Origin: Micromonospora matsumotoense
GTDB lineage: Bacteria; Actinomycetota; Actinomycetes; Mycobacteriales; Micromonosporaceae
Direction of reading: 5' to 3'
NCBI RefSeq assembly: GCF_900091525.1
Contig: NZ_FMCU01000009.1
Coordinates: forward strand, 124,001 to 188,000
DNA: 64,000 bases
The notes beneath the pieces are model-generated. The model saw only the letters and a list, made by a program, of their open reading frames with translations, did not search any database and was not told the DNA's origin. The position numbers and the translations under genes were made by a program. Below are positions 1-9,861 of this stretch, in pieces (position 1 is the stretch's first letter; every line of letters begins with the position of its first letter).

Positions 1-80
1 TCGAGGGCGAACTTGACGGTCTCGTCCGCGTCCCCGCCGTCCAGGTCATCGACCAGCTTGTGAATGATCTGCTTGGCCAC
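1..80 (-). CDS. lsr2: Lsr2 family nucleoid-associated protein, N-terminal fragment
   Basis: Only the first 26 codons are in the window; the gene runs off the left edge. They read MAKQIIHKLVDDLDGGDADE and then TVKFAL, matching the dimerisation domain of Lsr2, an H-NS-like protein that binds AT-rich DNA and silences foreign genes in actinobacteria. The GTG at 80 is preferred because an AAAGG motif lies about 10 bases upstream; an in-frame ATG at 89 sits directly against that motif. Lsr2 next to lysS is the usual actinobacterial arrangement. The C-terminal DNA-binding part cannot be checked here. Confidence 0.85.
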   Translation of the reverse strand, partial: MAKQIIHKLVDDLDGGDADETVKFAL

Positions 81-192
81 GTCCCACATTCCTTTCGAGC
101 AGGGTGCTCCTGCAATAGGAGCACGATAACCCGCCCGATGCTTGCCGCGTCAATAGGATGCCGTAACGACCCGGCAAAGGTCACGTCGGCGG

Positions 193-1701
193 CTACTCGG
201 CCCGGACCAACGGGAAGAGGATGGTTTCCCGAATTCCCAGCCCGGTCAGCGCCATCAGCAGCCGGTCGATTCCCATTCCCATACCCCCGGCCGGCGGCAT
301 TCCATACTCCATCGCCCGGAGAAAGTCCTCGTCCAGCCGCATCGCCTCGTCGTCGCCCCGGGCGGCCAGCTGCGCCTGCGCGACCAGCCGCTCCCGCTGC
401 ACCACCGGGTCCACCAGCTCGGTGTACGCGGTGCCCAGCTCGAAACCGAGCACGTAGAGGTCCCACTTCTCGGCCAGACCCGGCTCGCTGCGGTGCGCCC
501 GGGTCAGCGGGCTGGTCTCCTCCGGGTAGTCCCGCACGAAGGTCGGCGACCGGAGGCTCGGCACCACCAGTTCCTCGAACAGCTCCTCGGCCAACTTGCC
601 CGGACCCCACTTCGGGTCGACGGCGAGCCCCACCTTGTCGGCGTACTCCACCAGGCGGGTCCGGTCGGTGCGGACCGTGACCTCCTCGCCTAGCGCCTCG
701 GAAATCGCCCCGAAGAGGGTCACCGAGCGCCACTCGCCGCCCAGGTCGAACTCCTGACCGTCGGCGTGGGTCACCGTCGTCGAGCCGCTGACCGCCACCG
801 CCGCCTGCTGCACAAGATTACGGGTCAGGTCGGCCATCGTGTCGTAGTCGCCGTACGCCTGGTAGGTCTCCAGCATCGCGAACTCCGGCGAGTGCGACGA
901 GTCGACTCCCTCATTGCGGAAGTTGCGGTTGATCTCGAACACCCGGTCGACCCCGCCGACCACCGCGCGCTTGAGAAATAGCTCCGGCGCGATTCGCAGA
1001 TACAGATCAGTACCGAGCGCATTGCTGTGGGTCACGAATGGGCGGGCCGCCGCGCCACCGTGCAGCAACTGGAGCATCGGCGTCTCGACCTCGATGAATC
1101 CCTGACCGTGCAACGAGTCACGCAGGCTGCGCACCGCCGTGGCCCGGGTCCGGACCATCTGCCGGGCCTGCGGGCGGACGACCAGGTCCACGTACCGCTG
1201 CCGGACCCGGGCCTCCTCGCTCAGCGGCTTGTGCGCCACCGGCAACGGACGCAGCGCCTTGGCGGTCACCGCCCACTCGTCGGCCAGCACCGACAGCTCA
1301 CCCCGCCGGCTGGTGATCACCTCGCCGGCGACACCCACGTGGTCACCCAGGTCGACCAGGCGCTTCCAGGCGTCCAGCCGCTCCGCGCCGACCCGGTCCA
1401 GGGAGAGCATCGCCTGCAACTCGGTGCCGTCGCCGTCGCGCAGGGTGGCGAAGCAGAGCTTGCCGGTGTTCCTGACGAAGATCACCCGACCGGTGACCGA
1501 GATCCGGTCGCCGGTCGCGGTGTCGGTGGGCAGCTCGGCGTACCGCTCGCGCACCTCAGCCAGGGTGCTGGTCCGGGGAAAACCGACGGGGTACGGCTCG
1601 ACGCCTTCGGCGAGCATCCGGTCCCGCTTCTCCCGGCGGACCTTCATCTGCTCGGGAAGGTCGTCGGCGGGGTCCACTGGCACGGCGTTCTGCTCGGTCA
1701 C
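193..1701 (-). CDS. lysS: Lysyl-tRNA synthetase, class II
   Basis: Charges tRNA-Lys with lysine in the cytoplasm. The 502-residue product has the normal class II length: an N-terminal OB-fold (roughly residues 60-165) and a catalytic core with motif 2 (FRNEGVDSSHSPEF) and motif 3 near the C-terminus (GMGMGIDRLLMALTG). The GTG start at 1701 is supported by GAGGAA seven bases upstream. It lies upstream of lsr2 on the same strand with a 112-base gap, so co-transcription is possible. No unusual residues were noticed. Confidence 0.96.
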   Translation of the reverse strand: MTEQNAVPVDPADDLPEQMKVRREKRDRMLAEGVEPYPVGFPRTSTLAEVRERYAELPTDTATGDRISVTGRVIFVRNTGKLCFATLRDGDGTELQAMLSLDRVGAERLDAWKRLVDLGDHVGVAGEVITSRRGELSVLADEWAVTAKALRPLPVAHKPLSEEARVRQRYVDLVVRPQARQMVRTRATAVRSLRDSLHGQGFIEVETPMLQLLHGGAAARPFVTHSNALGTDLYLRIAPELFLKRAVVGGVDRVFEINRNFRNEGVDSSHSPEFAMLETYQAYGDYDTMADLTRNLVQQAAVAVSGSTTVTHADGQEFDLGGEWRSVTLFGAISEALGEEVTVRTDRTRLVEYADKVGLAVDPKWGPGKLAEELFEELVVPSLRSPTFVRDYPEETSPLTRAHRSEPGLAEKWDLYVLGFELGTAYTELVDPVVQRERLVAQAQLAARGDDEAMRLDEDFLRAMEYGMPPAGGMGMGIDRLLMALTGLGIRETILFPLVRAE

Positions 1702-1780
1702 GGCACGCTTCCTCGGCTAAGGGAGTTTCGACGGGGTCAGCCCATGAGCGTACTCAAGCCCCCAGCCGGCCGTTACGGGA

Positions 1781-1786
1781 TAACCT
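1781..1786 (+). promoter_or_regulatory. TAACCT -10 element, leaderless type
   Basis: TAACCT ends seven bases before the ATG at 1794, and no ribosome binding site lies between. This is the arrangement of leaderless actinobacterial promoters. No good -35 was seen. Confidence 0.45.
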
Positions 1787-1793
1787 GCCCGCC

Positions 1794-2534
1794 ATGGTCG
1801 AGGACACCCGAGCACGCTCCTTCGGTACGGTCGCCGCCGAATACGACCGGTTTCGACCCGGCTATCCGGCCGAGGCGCTGCGCTGGGCACTGGCCGACGC
1901 GGGCGACGACGCGCACGTGGTCGACCTGGGTGCCGGCACCGGCATCCTCACCCGTGACCTGCGGGCCCTCGGCCACCGGGTGACCCCGGTGGAACCCGAC
2001 CCGGCGATGCGGGCCCAACTCGACGGGACCGTGCCCGGGATCACCGCGCTGGCCGGCTCCGCCGAAGCGGTTCCGCTGCCCGACGCGGCCACCGACGCGG
2101 TGCTGGTCGGGCAGGCGTACCACTGGTTCGACCGGGAACGCGCGCACGTCGAGATCGCCCGGGTGCTCCGGCCGGACGGCATCTTCGCCCCGATCTGGAG
2201 CATCCGGGACGAAACGGTCGGCTGGGTGGCCGAGCTGGGGCGCATCGCCCAGATGGGAGAAAGCGCCAGCGACCTGACCGAGAAGGTGACCACCTTCGGT
2301 GCGGCCTTCGGCCCGGTCGAACTGGGCCGGTTCACCCACCGGACGACCGTCACCGGGGACGAGGTGGTCGGGTTGATGCGTACCCGCTCGCACTGGTTGA
2401 TCGCCGCTCCCGCGCAGCGGCAGCGGGTGGACGCGGAACTGCGCGAGCTGTTCGCCACCCACCCCGACCTGGCCGGCCGGGAGACCGTCGAGCTGCCGTA
2501 CCAGACCCTGGTCTTCCGGGCCCGACGGCGCTGA
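1794..2534 (+). CDS. Class I SAM-dependent methyltransferase
   Basis: A 246-residue Rossmann-fold methyltransferase of the Methyltransf_11 kind. Motif I (VDLGAGTGILTRDL) lies around residues 43-56, followed by an acidic post-I region (VEPDPAM) and a conserved QAYHWFD segment like that of UbiE-type and trans-aconitate-type enzymes. The substrate cannot be told from sequence. It stands alone on the plus strand between minus-strand lysS and coaX. Its ATG lies seven bases after TAACCT with no Shine-Dalgarno, so a leaderless transcript is likely. Confidence 0.85.
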   Translation: MVEDTRARSFGTVAAEYDRFRPGYPAEALRWALADAGDDAHVVDLGAGTGILTRDLRALGHRVTPVEPDPAMRAQLDGTVPGITALAGSAEAVPLPDAATDAVLVGQAYHWFDRERAHVEIARVLRPDGIFAPIWSIRDETVGWVAELGRIAQMGESASDLTEKVTTFGAAFGPVELGRFTHRTTVTGDEVVGLMRTRSHWLIAAPAQRQRVDAELRELFATHPDLAGRETVELPYQTLVFRARRR

Positions 2535-2535
2535 A

Positions 2536-2556
2536 CCGCCGGGCCGGCACCGGCGG
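2536..2556. terminator. Possible bidirectional terminator hairpin
   Basis: CCGCCGG (2536-2542) and CCGGCGG (2550-2556) form a 7-bp GC stem with a 7-base loop between two convergent genes. There is no T tract, so this is weakly supported. Confidence 0.3.
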
Positions 2557-2569
2557 GCGGCCGCCCTGA

Positions 2570-3328
2570 TCAGTTGTTGCGTTCGTAGACCATGCGCAGG
2601 CCGATCAGGGTGATCATCGGCTCGTGGTGGGTGATGGTCCGGCACTCGCCGATCACCACCGAGGCCAGCCCGCCCGTGGCGATCACCGCCCTGACCTGGC
2701 CCAGTTCCTCGGTCATCCGCTCGACGATCCGGTCGACCTGCCCGGCGAAGCCGAAGTAGAGGCCGGACTGGAGGCACTCCACGGTGTTCTTGCCGATCAC
2801 CGAGCGGGGCTTGTTGGCCTCCACCTTGCGCAGTTGGGCGGCGCGGGCCGCCAGCGCGTCGAAGGAGATCTCGATGCCTGGGGCGAACGCCCCGCCGAGG
2901 AACTCCCCCCGGCCGCTGATCACGTCGAAGTTGGTGGTCGTGCCGAAGTCCACCACGATCGACGGACCGCCATAGAGGGTGTACGCGGCCAGCGTGTTGA
3001 CCACCCGGTCCGCGCCGACCTCCTTCGGGTTGTCGATAGCCAACTGCACACCGGTGCGGACCCCCGGCTCGACGACCACGCTCGGCAGGTCGGCGTAGTA
3101 GCGGGCCAGCATGGTCCGCAGCGAGCGCAGCGCCGCCGGCACCGTCGAACAGGCGGCCACCCCGGTGATCTCCACCGCGTCACCGGCCAGCAGCCCCCGG
3201 AACATCAGACCCAGCTCGTCCGCCGTCGAGCGGGCGTCGGTCTTGATCCGCCACGAGTGCACCAGCTTGTCGCCGTCGAAGGTCGCCAGCACGGTGTTGG
3301 TGTTTCCGATGTCGATGCAGAGCAGCAC
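2570..3328 (-). CDS. coaX: Type III pantothenate kinase
   Basis: Phosphorylates pantothenate, the first step of coenzyme A synthesis. The 252-residue ASKHA-fold protein starts with the phosphate-binding DIGNTNTVL loop and carries VDFGTTTNFDVI near residue 125 and the GADR motif typical of CoaX. The GTG start at 3328 follows TAGGCT by six bases with no Shine-Dalgarno, suggesting a leaderless mRNA. It is the last gene of a minus-strand block with panC, panD, nadB and nadC, so pantothenate synthesis and its first kinase are encoded together. Confidence 0.95.
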   Translation of the reverse strand: MLLCIDIGNTNTVLATFDGDKLVHSWRIKTDARSTADELGLMFRGLLAGDAVEITGVAACSTVPAALRSLRTMLARYYADLPSVVVEPGVRTGVQLAIDNPKEVGADRVVNTLAAYTLYGGPSIVVDFGTTTNFDVISGRGEFLGGAFAPGIEISFDALAARAAQLRKVEANKPRSVIGKNTVECLQSGLYFGFAGQVDRIVERMTEELGQVRAVIATGGLASVVIGECRTITHHEPMITLIGLRMVYERNN

Positions 3329-3334
3329 GCACGC

Positions 3335-3340
3335 AGCCTA
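3335..3340 (-). promoter_or_regulatory. TAGGCT -10 element before coaX
   Basis: TAGGCT on the minus strand ends six bases before the coaX GTG, indicating a possible separate leaderless promoter for coaX downstream of nadC. Confidence 0.45.
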
Positions 3341-3431
3341 GACGCCGGCCGGGCCGCCGGGCGCGAGGAGTGGGCCGGGCCCGGCACCGACGCCGACCGG
3401 GGGCGGCCGACCGGCCAGGCGGCCGTCGGGG

Positions 3432-4328
3432 TCACCGCTCGCGCAGGTCCAGGGCGATGTCCAGGATCGGCGAGGAGTGCGTCAGCGCGCCCACCGAGAG
3501 GTAGTCCACCCCGGTCGCCCCGTACTCGGCGGCCACCTCCAGGGTCAGCCCACCGGTCGCCTCCAGCTCGGCCCGGTCGCCGACCGCCGCGACCACCTCG
3601 CGCAGGGTCGCCGGGGACATGTTGTCCAGCAGCAGGAAGTCCGCACCGGCCTCCACCGCCTCCACCGCCTCGGCCGGGGTGTCCACCTCGACCTGCACCG
3701 GCACCTCCGGGAAGGTCTGCCGGACCCGCCGGAAGGCCGCCCCGATGCCCCCGGCGGCCAGCTTGTGGTTGTCCTTGATCATGGCGACGTCGTACAGGCC
3801 CATCCGCTTGTTGGTGCCGCCGCCGGCCCGGACCGCGTACTTCTCCAGCATCCGCAGGCCCGGGGTGGTCTTGCGGGTGTCCAGCACCGTCGCCTTGGTG
3901 CCGGCCAGGGCGTCCGCCCAGGCCCGGGTGTGGGTGGCCACCCCGGACATCCGGGAGAGCAGGTTCAGCGCGGTGCGCTCGGCGGTGAGCAGCAACCGGG
4001 TCGGGCCGGTCACCGTGGCCAGCACCTCACCGGGGGCCACCCGCGCGCCGTCGTGGGCCACCACCACCACTTCGACGGTACGCTCCGCAGCCGTCACCTC
4101 ACCGACCAGCTCGAATACTGCCGCGGCCACGGCCAACCCGGCCACCACCCCGTCGGCCCGGGCCACCAGGTCGGCGGTGTCGGTCTGCCCGGCCGCGATG
4201 GTGGCGACGCTGGTGACGTCGAGGAAGTCCGCCCCCAGGTCCTCGGTGAGCGCGTCGACGATCACCCGCCGGGCCCGCTCCGGGTCCAGCCCACCGGCCG
4301 TCAGCGCCTGTCGCGTGGATTCCCGCAC
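3432..4328 (-). CDS. nadC: Nicotinate-nucleotide diphosphorylase (quinolinate phosphoribosyltransferase)
   Basis: Converts quinolinate and PRPP to nicotinate mononucleotide in de novo NAD synthesis. The open frame extends further upstream, but that part is translated intergenic repeat. The GTG at 4328 has GGAGGAG just in front and gives 298 residues, the usual family length. The core shows LDTRKTTPGLRMLEKYAVRAGG, cut here at its key residues (TRKTTPGLR, then HKLAAG), and a C-terminal phosphate-binding part with EATGG. It lies 118 bases downstream of nadB, the spacer being filled by two copies of a dispersed repeat. Confidence 0.95.
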   Translation of the reverse strand: MRESTRQALTAGGLDPERARRVIVDALTEDLGADFLDVTSVATIAAGQTDTADLVARADGVVAGLAVAAAVFELVGEVTAAERTVEVVVVAHDGARVAPGEVLATVTGPTRLLLTAERTALNLLSRMSGVATHTRAWADALAGTKATVLDTRKTTPGLRMLEKYAVRAGGGTNKRMGLYDVAMIKDNHKLAAGGIGAAFRRVRQTFPEVPVQVEVDTPAEAVEAVEAGADFLLLDNMSPATLREVVAAVGDRAELEATGGLTLEVAAEYGATGVDYLSVGALTHSSPILDIALDLRER

Positions 4329-4344
4329 TGCTCCTCCTTCGATC

Positions 4345-4440
4345 GCCACTGCGGGGCTCGCAACCCCGGCCCGCTCCTCGGACTCCCGGTGCCCCGTCGT
4401 TCGCGCCACTGCGGGGCTCGCGCCCCGCGCCCGCCGCTCC
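4345..4440. repeat. Dispersed intergenic repeat, two copies (nadB-nadC spacer)
   Basis: Two copies share CCACTGCGGGGCTCGC, near 4346 and 4406, followed by C-rich tails. Related copies occur near 8511, 8571, 16377 and 39249. They fill the space between the nadB stop and the nadC ribosome binding site. Confidence 0.6.
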
Positions 4441-4446
4441 GGGTGG

Positions 4447-6144
<1,698 letters not shown>

Positions 6145-6217
6145 ACCCACAGTCAACCTGAACGATCCTCGCGAGGGGCGGCGGGGGCGGGACGAGTGGT
6201 TTCGGCTACCCCGTCCG

Positions 6218-7114
6218 CTACTTCGTCCGGACCGGCAGGGCGGCCGGGCCGCCCCCCTTCAGCGAGGCGGTCACCGTCCGGTCGCTCAACCACAGGTAGC
6301 AGCGGACCCCCCGGTCCCCGACCCGCCACCGGCCCGGACCCGGGGGACGCACCACCACGCCGCTGCGGAACCGCAGGTCGGCATCGTCCGGCACGCCCAC
6401 GTAGCGGCCCAGCAGGGTGCGGCAGCCGGCGTACAGCGGCAGCCAGTCGACGTCCTTGGCCGGATAGGGCCGGTCGGGGGCCTTCCAGGCGCCCACGAAC
6501 TCCGCCTCGTGCACGGCCGAGCACTCCACCGGCACCAGCACCTGCACCCCGGCGCCCCGACCGCTCTTCGCCCGCTGGCAGCCCAACCGCAGCGGGGACG
6601 GGCCCTTCAACGCGTCCCGGAGGCTGCCCGTACGGGTGACCACGGTGGCCGCCGCCTCGACCGTGGTCAGCTCGCTGAGATCGCACCGGAACCAGCGGGC
6701 CCCGGCCGCCCAGCCGGGCCCGGTCGGCAGCGCCACCGCCAACCGCAGCCGGCCCGCCCGCCAGTCGTCGCCCAGGTAACCGGCGGCCCGGGTGTCGCAC
6801 TCGGCGAACGCACCCCGCAGCTCCGGGGAACCGGTAGGCGGGGCGGTGGCCCGCTCACCCGGCATCGTGCCCACGTGCACCGTCTCCACCCGGTGCGGCA
6901 GCGCACAGTCCACCGGCGCGTACGCCGCCAGGGCGACCGTGTCGGTGAAGTCGGCGACCTGGCACACCCCCGCCTCGGGGGTGAACGGGCCGGCCGCCGG
7001 CAGGGCCACCCAGTCGTCGGTGAGATCCCCGTCGAGGCCGCCCGGCGCGCCGCAACCCGCCAGGACCGCCCCCACCGCCAACGCGGCGATCATGACCCTC
7101 ATCGGACGACGCAA
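6218..7114 (-). CDS. Lipoprotein with two septum-formation (PF13845-like) domains
   Basis: The product starts with a short hydrophobic signal ending in a lipobox (VGAVLAGC), so it should be a membrane-anchored lipoprotein outside the cell. Two similar Cys-containing halves follow (about residues 45-150 and 185-285), each with a GxC entry, a DC or EC followed by PH or VHEAE, and a late RWFRC or GVRCYLW. This pattern is typical of the actinobacterial septum-formation domain, whose function is unclear. TTG at 7114 has GGGGGAGG about 6 bases upstream; ATG at 7102 is the alternative. It sits between panD and nadB, an odd place for a cell-envelope protein. Confidence 0.75.
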   Translation of the reverse strand: MRRPMRVMIAALAVGAVLAGCGAPGGLDGDLTDDWVALPAAGPFTPEAGVCQVADFTDTVALAAYAPVDCALPHRVETVHVGTMPGERATAPPTGSPELRGAFAECDTRAAGYLGDDWRAGRLRLAVALPTGPGWAAGARWFRCDLSELTTVEAAATVVTRTGSLRDALKGPSPLRLGCQRAKSGRGAGVQVLVPVECSAVHEAEFVGAWKAPDRPYPAKDVDWLPLYAGCRTLLGRYVGVPDDADLRFRSGVVVRPPGPGRWRVGDRGVRCYLWLSDRTVTASLKGGGPAALPVRTK

Positions 7115-7202
7115 CGCGGCCTCCCCCAGCCGACGACCGTCAATCCGACGGTCAGACCAGGGTAACCAAAAATGACCTTCCGGTAACAGACCGGAATTCC
7201 GG

Positions 7203-7628
7203 TCAGCCGACGACGGCGAGCGGGCTCGGCACCGGGTCACCGGCCGTCCCGGGTGCCGCCGCAGCCGGATCGCCGCCCAGCTCAATCACCCTGTTGTCGG
7301 CGTCGACGTGGACCACCCGGGGGCGGTACGTCCGGGCCTGCGCGTCGTCCATCTGACCGTACGAGATCAGGATCACCAGATCGTTCGGGTGCACCAGGTG
7401 CGCCGCCGCGCCGTTGATGCCGATCACCCCGCTGCCCCGCTCCCCCGGGATCACGTACGTCTCCAGCCGGGCCCCGTTGGTCACGTCCACGATCGCCACC
7501 TGCTCGCCCGGGAGCAGATCGGCGGCGTCGAGCAGATCCTGGTCCACCGTCACCGAGCCGACGTAGTGCAGGTCGGCCTGGGTCACCGTGGCCCGGTGGA
7601 TCTTCGACTTGAGCATGGTGCGGAGCAT
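7203..7628 (-). CDS. panD: Aspartate 1-decarboxylase precursor
   Basis: Makes beta-alanine from aspartate for pantothenate synthesis. The 141-residue proenzyme has the self-cleavage Gly24-Ser25 pair in the context LHYVGSVTVD; Ser25 becomes the pyruvoyl cofactor. The catalytic Tyr (SYGQMDD) and the TNGAR and GINGAAAHLV segments are present. ATG 7628 has GGAAAGG seven bases upstream. It lies 28 bases after panC, so the two are very likely co-transcribed. Confidence 0.97.
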   Translation of the reverse strand: MLRTMLKSKIHRATVTQADLHYVGSVTVDQDLLDAADLLPGEQVAIVDVTNGARLETYVIPGERGSGVIGINGAAAHLVHPNDLVILISYGQMDDAQARTYRPRVVHVDADNRVIELGGDPAAAAPGTAGDPVPSPLAVVG

Positions 7629-7656
7629 CGTGGTGCCTTTCCAGTGAGGTACGGGG

Positions 7657-8502
7657 TCAGGTGCGGGGAGCGAGTTGGATGGCCAGGTTGTCGATCAGCC
7701 GGGTGTCGCCCACCCAGGCCGCGATCAACAGCCGGGCCGGCCCGACGACCGGCCCCGGCTCCAGCTCCGGATCGGTGAGCACCAGGTAGTCCAGTCGCAC
7801 CCCCGGCACCTCGCCGAGCACCCGGTGCGCGGCGGCCAGCACGTCACCGGCATCGGCTCCCCGCCCGGCGGCGTCGGCACCGGCCCGCAGTGCGGCGGAC
7901 AGGCTCAACGCGACCTGTCGCTCGTCCGCCGACAGGTAACGGTTGCGGCTGGACCGGGCCAGGCCGTCCGGCTCCCGTACGGTCGGCACCCCGACCACCT
8001 CGACCGGCACGTCCAGGTCCCGGGCCATCCGGCGGACCAGGGTGAGCTGCTGGTAGTCCTTCTCCCCGAAGAAGGTGACATCGGGCCGGGTGAGCTGGAG
8101 CAGCTTCAACACCACGGTCAGCACGCCGTGGAAGAAACCGGGCCGGCTCTGCCCCTCCAACTCCTCGCCGAGGTCCCCCGGGTTGACCCGGACCGTGGGC
8201 TGCCCGTCCGGGTACATGTCCGCCACGGCCGGGGCGAACACCAGGTCCGCGCCGGCCCGCCGGCACACCTCCAGGTCGGTGTCGAGAGTGCGCGGATACC
8301 TGTCGAAGTCCTCGTGCGGACCGAACTGCAACGGGTTCACGAAGATCGTCACCAGCACGTGGTCGACCCGCTCCCGGGCCGCCCGGATCAGCGTCTCGTG
8401 CCCCGCGTGCAGCGCGCCCATCGTCATCACCACACCGACCGTGCCGGCCAGACCCGCCCGGGCCTTCGCCAGCTCCGCCCGGGTGTGCACCAGGTCCGTC
8501 AC
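7657..8502 (-). CDS. panC: Pantothenate synthetase
   Basis: Joins pantoate and beta-alanine with ATP. The nucleotidyltransferase core has MGALHAGH (HIGH-like) near residue 26, FVNPLQFGPHEDFDRYPRT, FFGEKDYQQL and SSRNRYLS. The GTG at 8502 gives 281 residues; an upstream open extension is only translated repeat DNA. The ribosome binding site (GAAAGG) belongs to the edge of the dispersed repeat. It lies between the DUF2520 gene and panD on the same strand. Confidence 0.95.
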   Translation of the reverse strand: MTDLVHTRAELAKARAGLAGTVGVVMTMGALHAGHETLIRAARERVDHVLVTIFVNPLQFGPHEDFDRYPRTLDTDLEVCRRAGADLVFAPAVADMYPDGQPTVRVNPGDLGEELEGQSRPGFFHGVLTVVLKLLQLTRPDVTFFGEKDYQQLTLVRRMARDLDVPVEVVGVPTVREPDGLARSSRNRYLSADERQVALSLSAALRAGADAAGRGADAGDVLAAAHRVLGEVPGVRLDYLVLTDPELEPGPVVGPARLLIAAWVGDTRLIDNLAIQLAPRT

Positions 8503-8509
8503 TGGATCG

Positions 8510-8609
8510 CCTTTCGCTCGTGACTGCGGGACTCGCAAACCCGGCTCACTCCTCGCACTCGCCGACCCGCCTTTCGCTCGTGACCGCGGGGCGCGCAAAC
8601 CCGGCTCAC
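8510..8609. repeat. Dispersed intergenic repeat, two tandem copies upstream of panC
   Basis: CCTTTCGCTCGTGACTGCGG at about 8510 and a near-identical copy starting at about 8570 (one base different in that stretch), both followed by CGCAAACCCGGCTCAC. The copies fill the whole spacer between the DUF2520 gene and panC, and the inner end supplies the panC ribosome binding site. Confidence 0.7.
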
Positions 8610-9583
8610 GCCGCTACCTCGCGGTGGATGCCCGCCAGCACGTCGAGCAGCGACTCGGCGTCCACCGGGCGCAGCCGGCCCGCCGCGATCGCCCGATCCG
8701 CGCTCCGTCGGGCCAACGCCAGGTAGGGGGGCACTGATTCCGGCGCGGTCTCCGCCAGCCGGGCCAGATGCCGTCGTACGGTGCCCGCGTCGCCGCGCGA
8801 CACCGGACCGGTGAGCGCGTCGTCGCCGAGCCGCAAAGCGTTCTCCAACGCCGCCCGCAGCAGCGGGGCCAGCACCTTCTCCGGTTGCGCCACCCCGGCG
8901 TCGCGCAGCCGGTCGGCCGCCTCGTTGACCAGGGTCACCAGGTGGTTCGCGCCGTGTGCCAGCGCCGCGTGATAGAGGACACGGTCGGTCTCCCCCACCC
9001 ACTCCGGCACCCCGCCCAGGTCGGCGACGAGCCGGGCCGCCGCCGCCCGCAACTCCACCGGGGCGGTCACCCCGTAGGAGATGCCGGCCAGCCGGGACAG
9101 GTCGTCCGGCGTACCGGTGAAGGTCATCGCGGGGTGCAGGGCCAGCGGCCGGGCACCCACGGCGGCGGCCGGGGCCAGCACGGCCAGGCCGTGCGCGCCG
9201 GAGGTGTGCGCGACCACCTGGCCGGGGTGCAACGCCCCGGTGTCGGCCAGCCCGGCGACCACTCCCGCCAGCGTGTCGTCCGGCACGGAGATCAGCAGCA
9301 GGTCGGCGGCGTCCCGGGCGACCGAGGTGGCGGACCGGTTCACGGCCTCCGGCAACAGCAGCGCGATCCGGGCCCGGGTCGCCCCGGAGACGCCGGAGGC
9401 GGCCACCACCCGGTGCCCGGCGGCGACCAGCGCCGCCCCGAGCACGGCACCCACCCGGCCGGCGCCGACGACACCGACGGTGAGGCTGGCGGGCAGGACG
9501 AACGGGACGCCGGATACGGCGGGACCCTGCGCTCCGGCGGCCCTGGGCAGGGCGGTCGGACGCGGGCGCAGCGGTGCGCTCAT
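8606..9583 (-). CDS. Rossmann-fold and DUF2520 domain protein, candidate ketopantoate reductase
   Basis: The 325-residue product has an N-terminal NAD(P)-binding motif (VGVVGAGRVGAVLGAALVAA, residues about 36-55) and a C-terminal all-helical DUF2520 domain, the overall plan of 6-phosphogluconate dehydrogenase-like reductases. It stands directly upstream of panC and panD, a conserved actinobacterial linkage. No panE is visible here, so a role in reducing ketopantoate is a reasonable inference, but not one shown by the sequence. ATG 9583 is preferred; a GAGGA lies about 13 bases upstream. Confidence 0.8.
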   Translation of the reverse strand: MSAPLRPRPTALPRAAGAQGPAVSGVPFVLPASLTVGVVGAGRVGAVLGAALVAAGHRVVAASGVSGATRARIALLLPEAVNRSATSVARDAADLLLISVPDDTLAGVVAGLADTGALHPGQVVAHTSGAHGLAVLAPAAAVGARPLALHPAMTFTGTPDDLSRLAGISYGVTAPVELRAAAARLVADLGGVPEWVGETDRVLYHAALAHGANHLVTLVNEAADRLRDAGVAQPEKVLAPLLRAALENALRLGDDALTGPVSRGDAGTVRRHLARLAETAPESVPPYLALARRSADRAIAAGRLRPVDAESLLDVLAGIHREVAA

Positions 9584-9701
9584 GGCAACGATCCAGTCCT
9601 CGAAAGGGGGTACCGGTCGATCGCAAGTATGCGCCGGGGGCAGGGAACCCGAACAAGGATGTGTGAAAACCTTCACCGACCGCAGGCGCAGGCTGCCCGG
9701 T

Positions 9702-9747
9702 GACGCACGGCAGCCGGTGGCGCACCACGCACGGCAGCCGGTGGCGC
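9702..9747. repeat. 22-bp direct repeat, period 24
   Basis: ACGCACGGCAGCCGGTGGCG plus CA occurs at 9702-9723 and again at 9726-9747, in the 278-base divergent spacer between the DUF2520 gene and the MidA-like gene. A GTGAA-AACC-TTCAC palindrome lies just left, near 9662. No function is assigned. Confidence 0.5.
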
Positions 9748-9861
9748 AGACGCACCACGGCCCGGTGAGCACCACGGCCCGGCGGGCACTGCGGCCCGGT
9801 GTGGCAGGTGACCGTGTACGGCTTCGCCCGACTCCTGCCCGCAGACCGTAGGGTCGGCACG

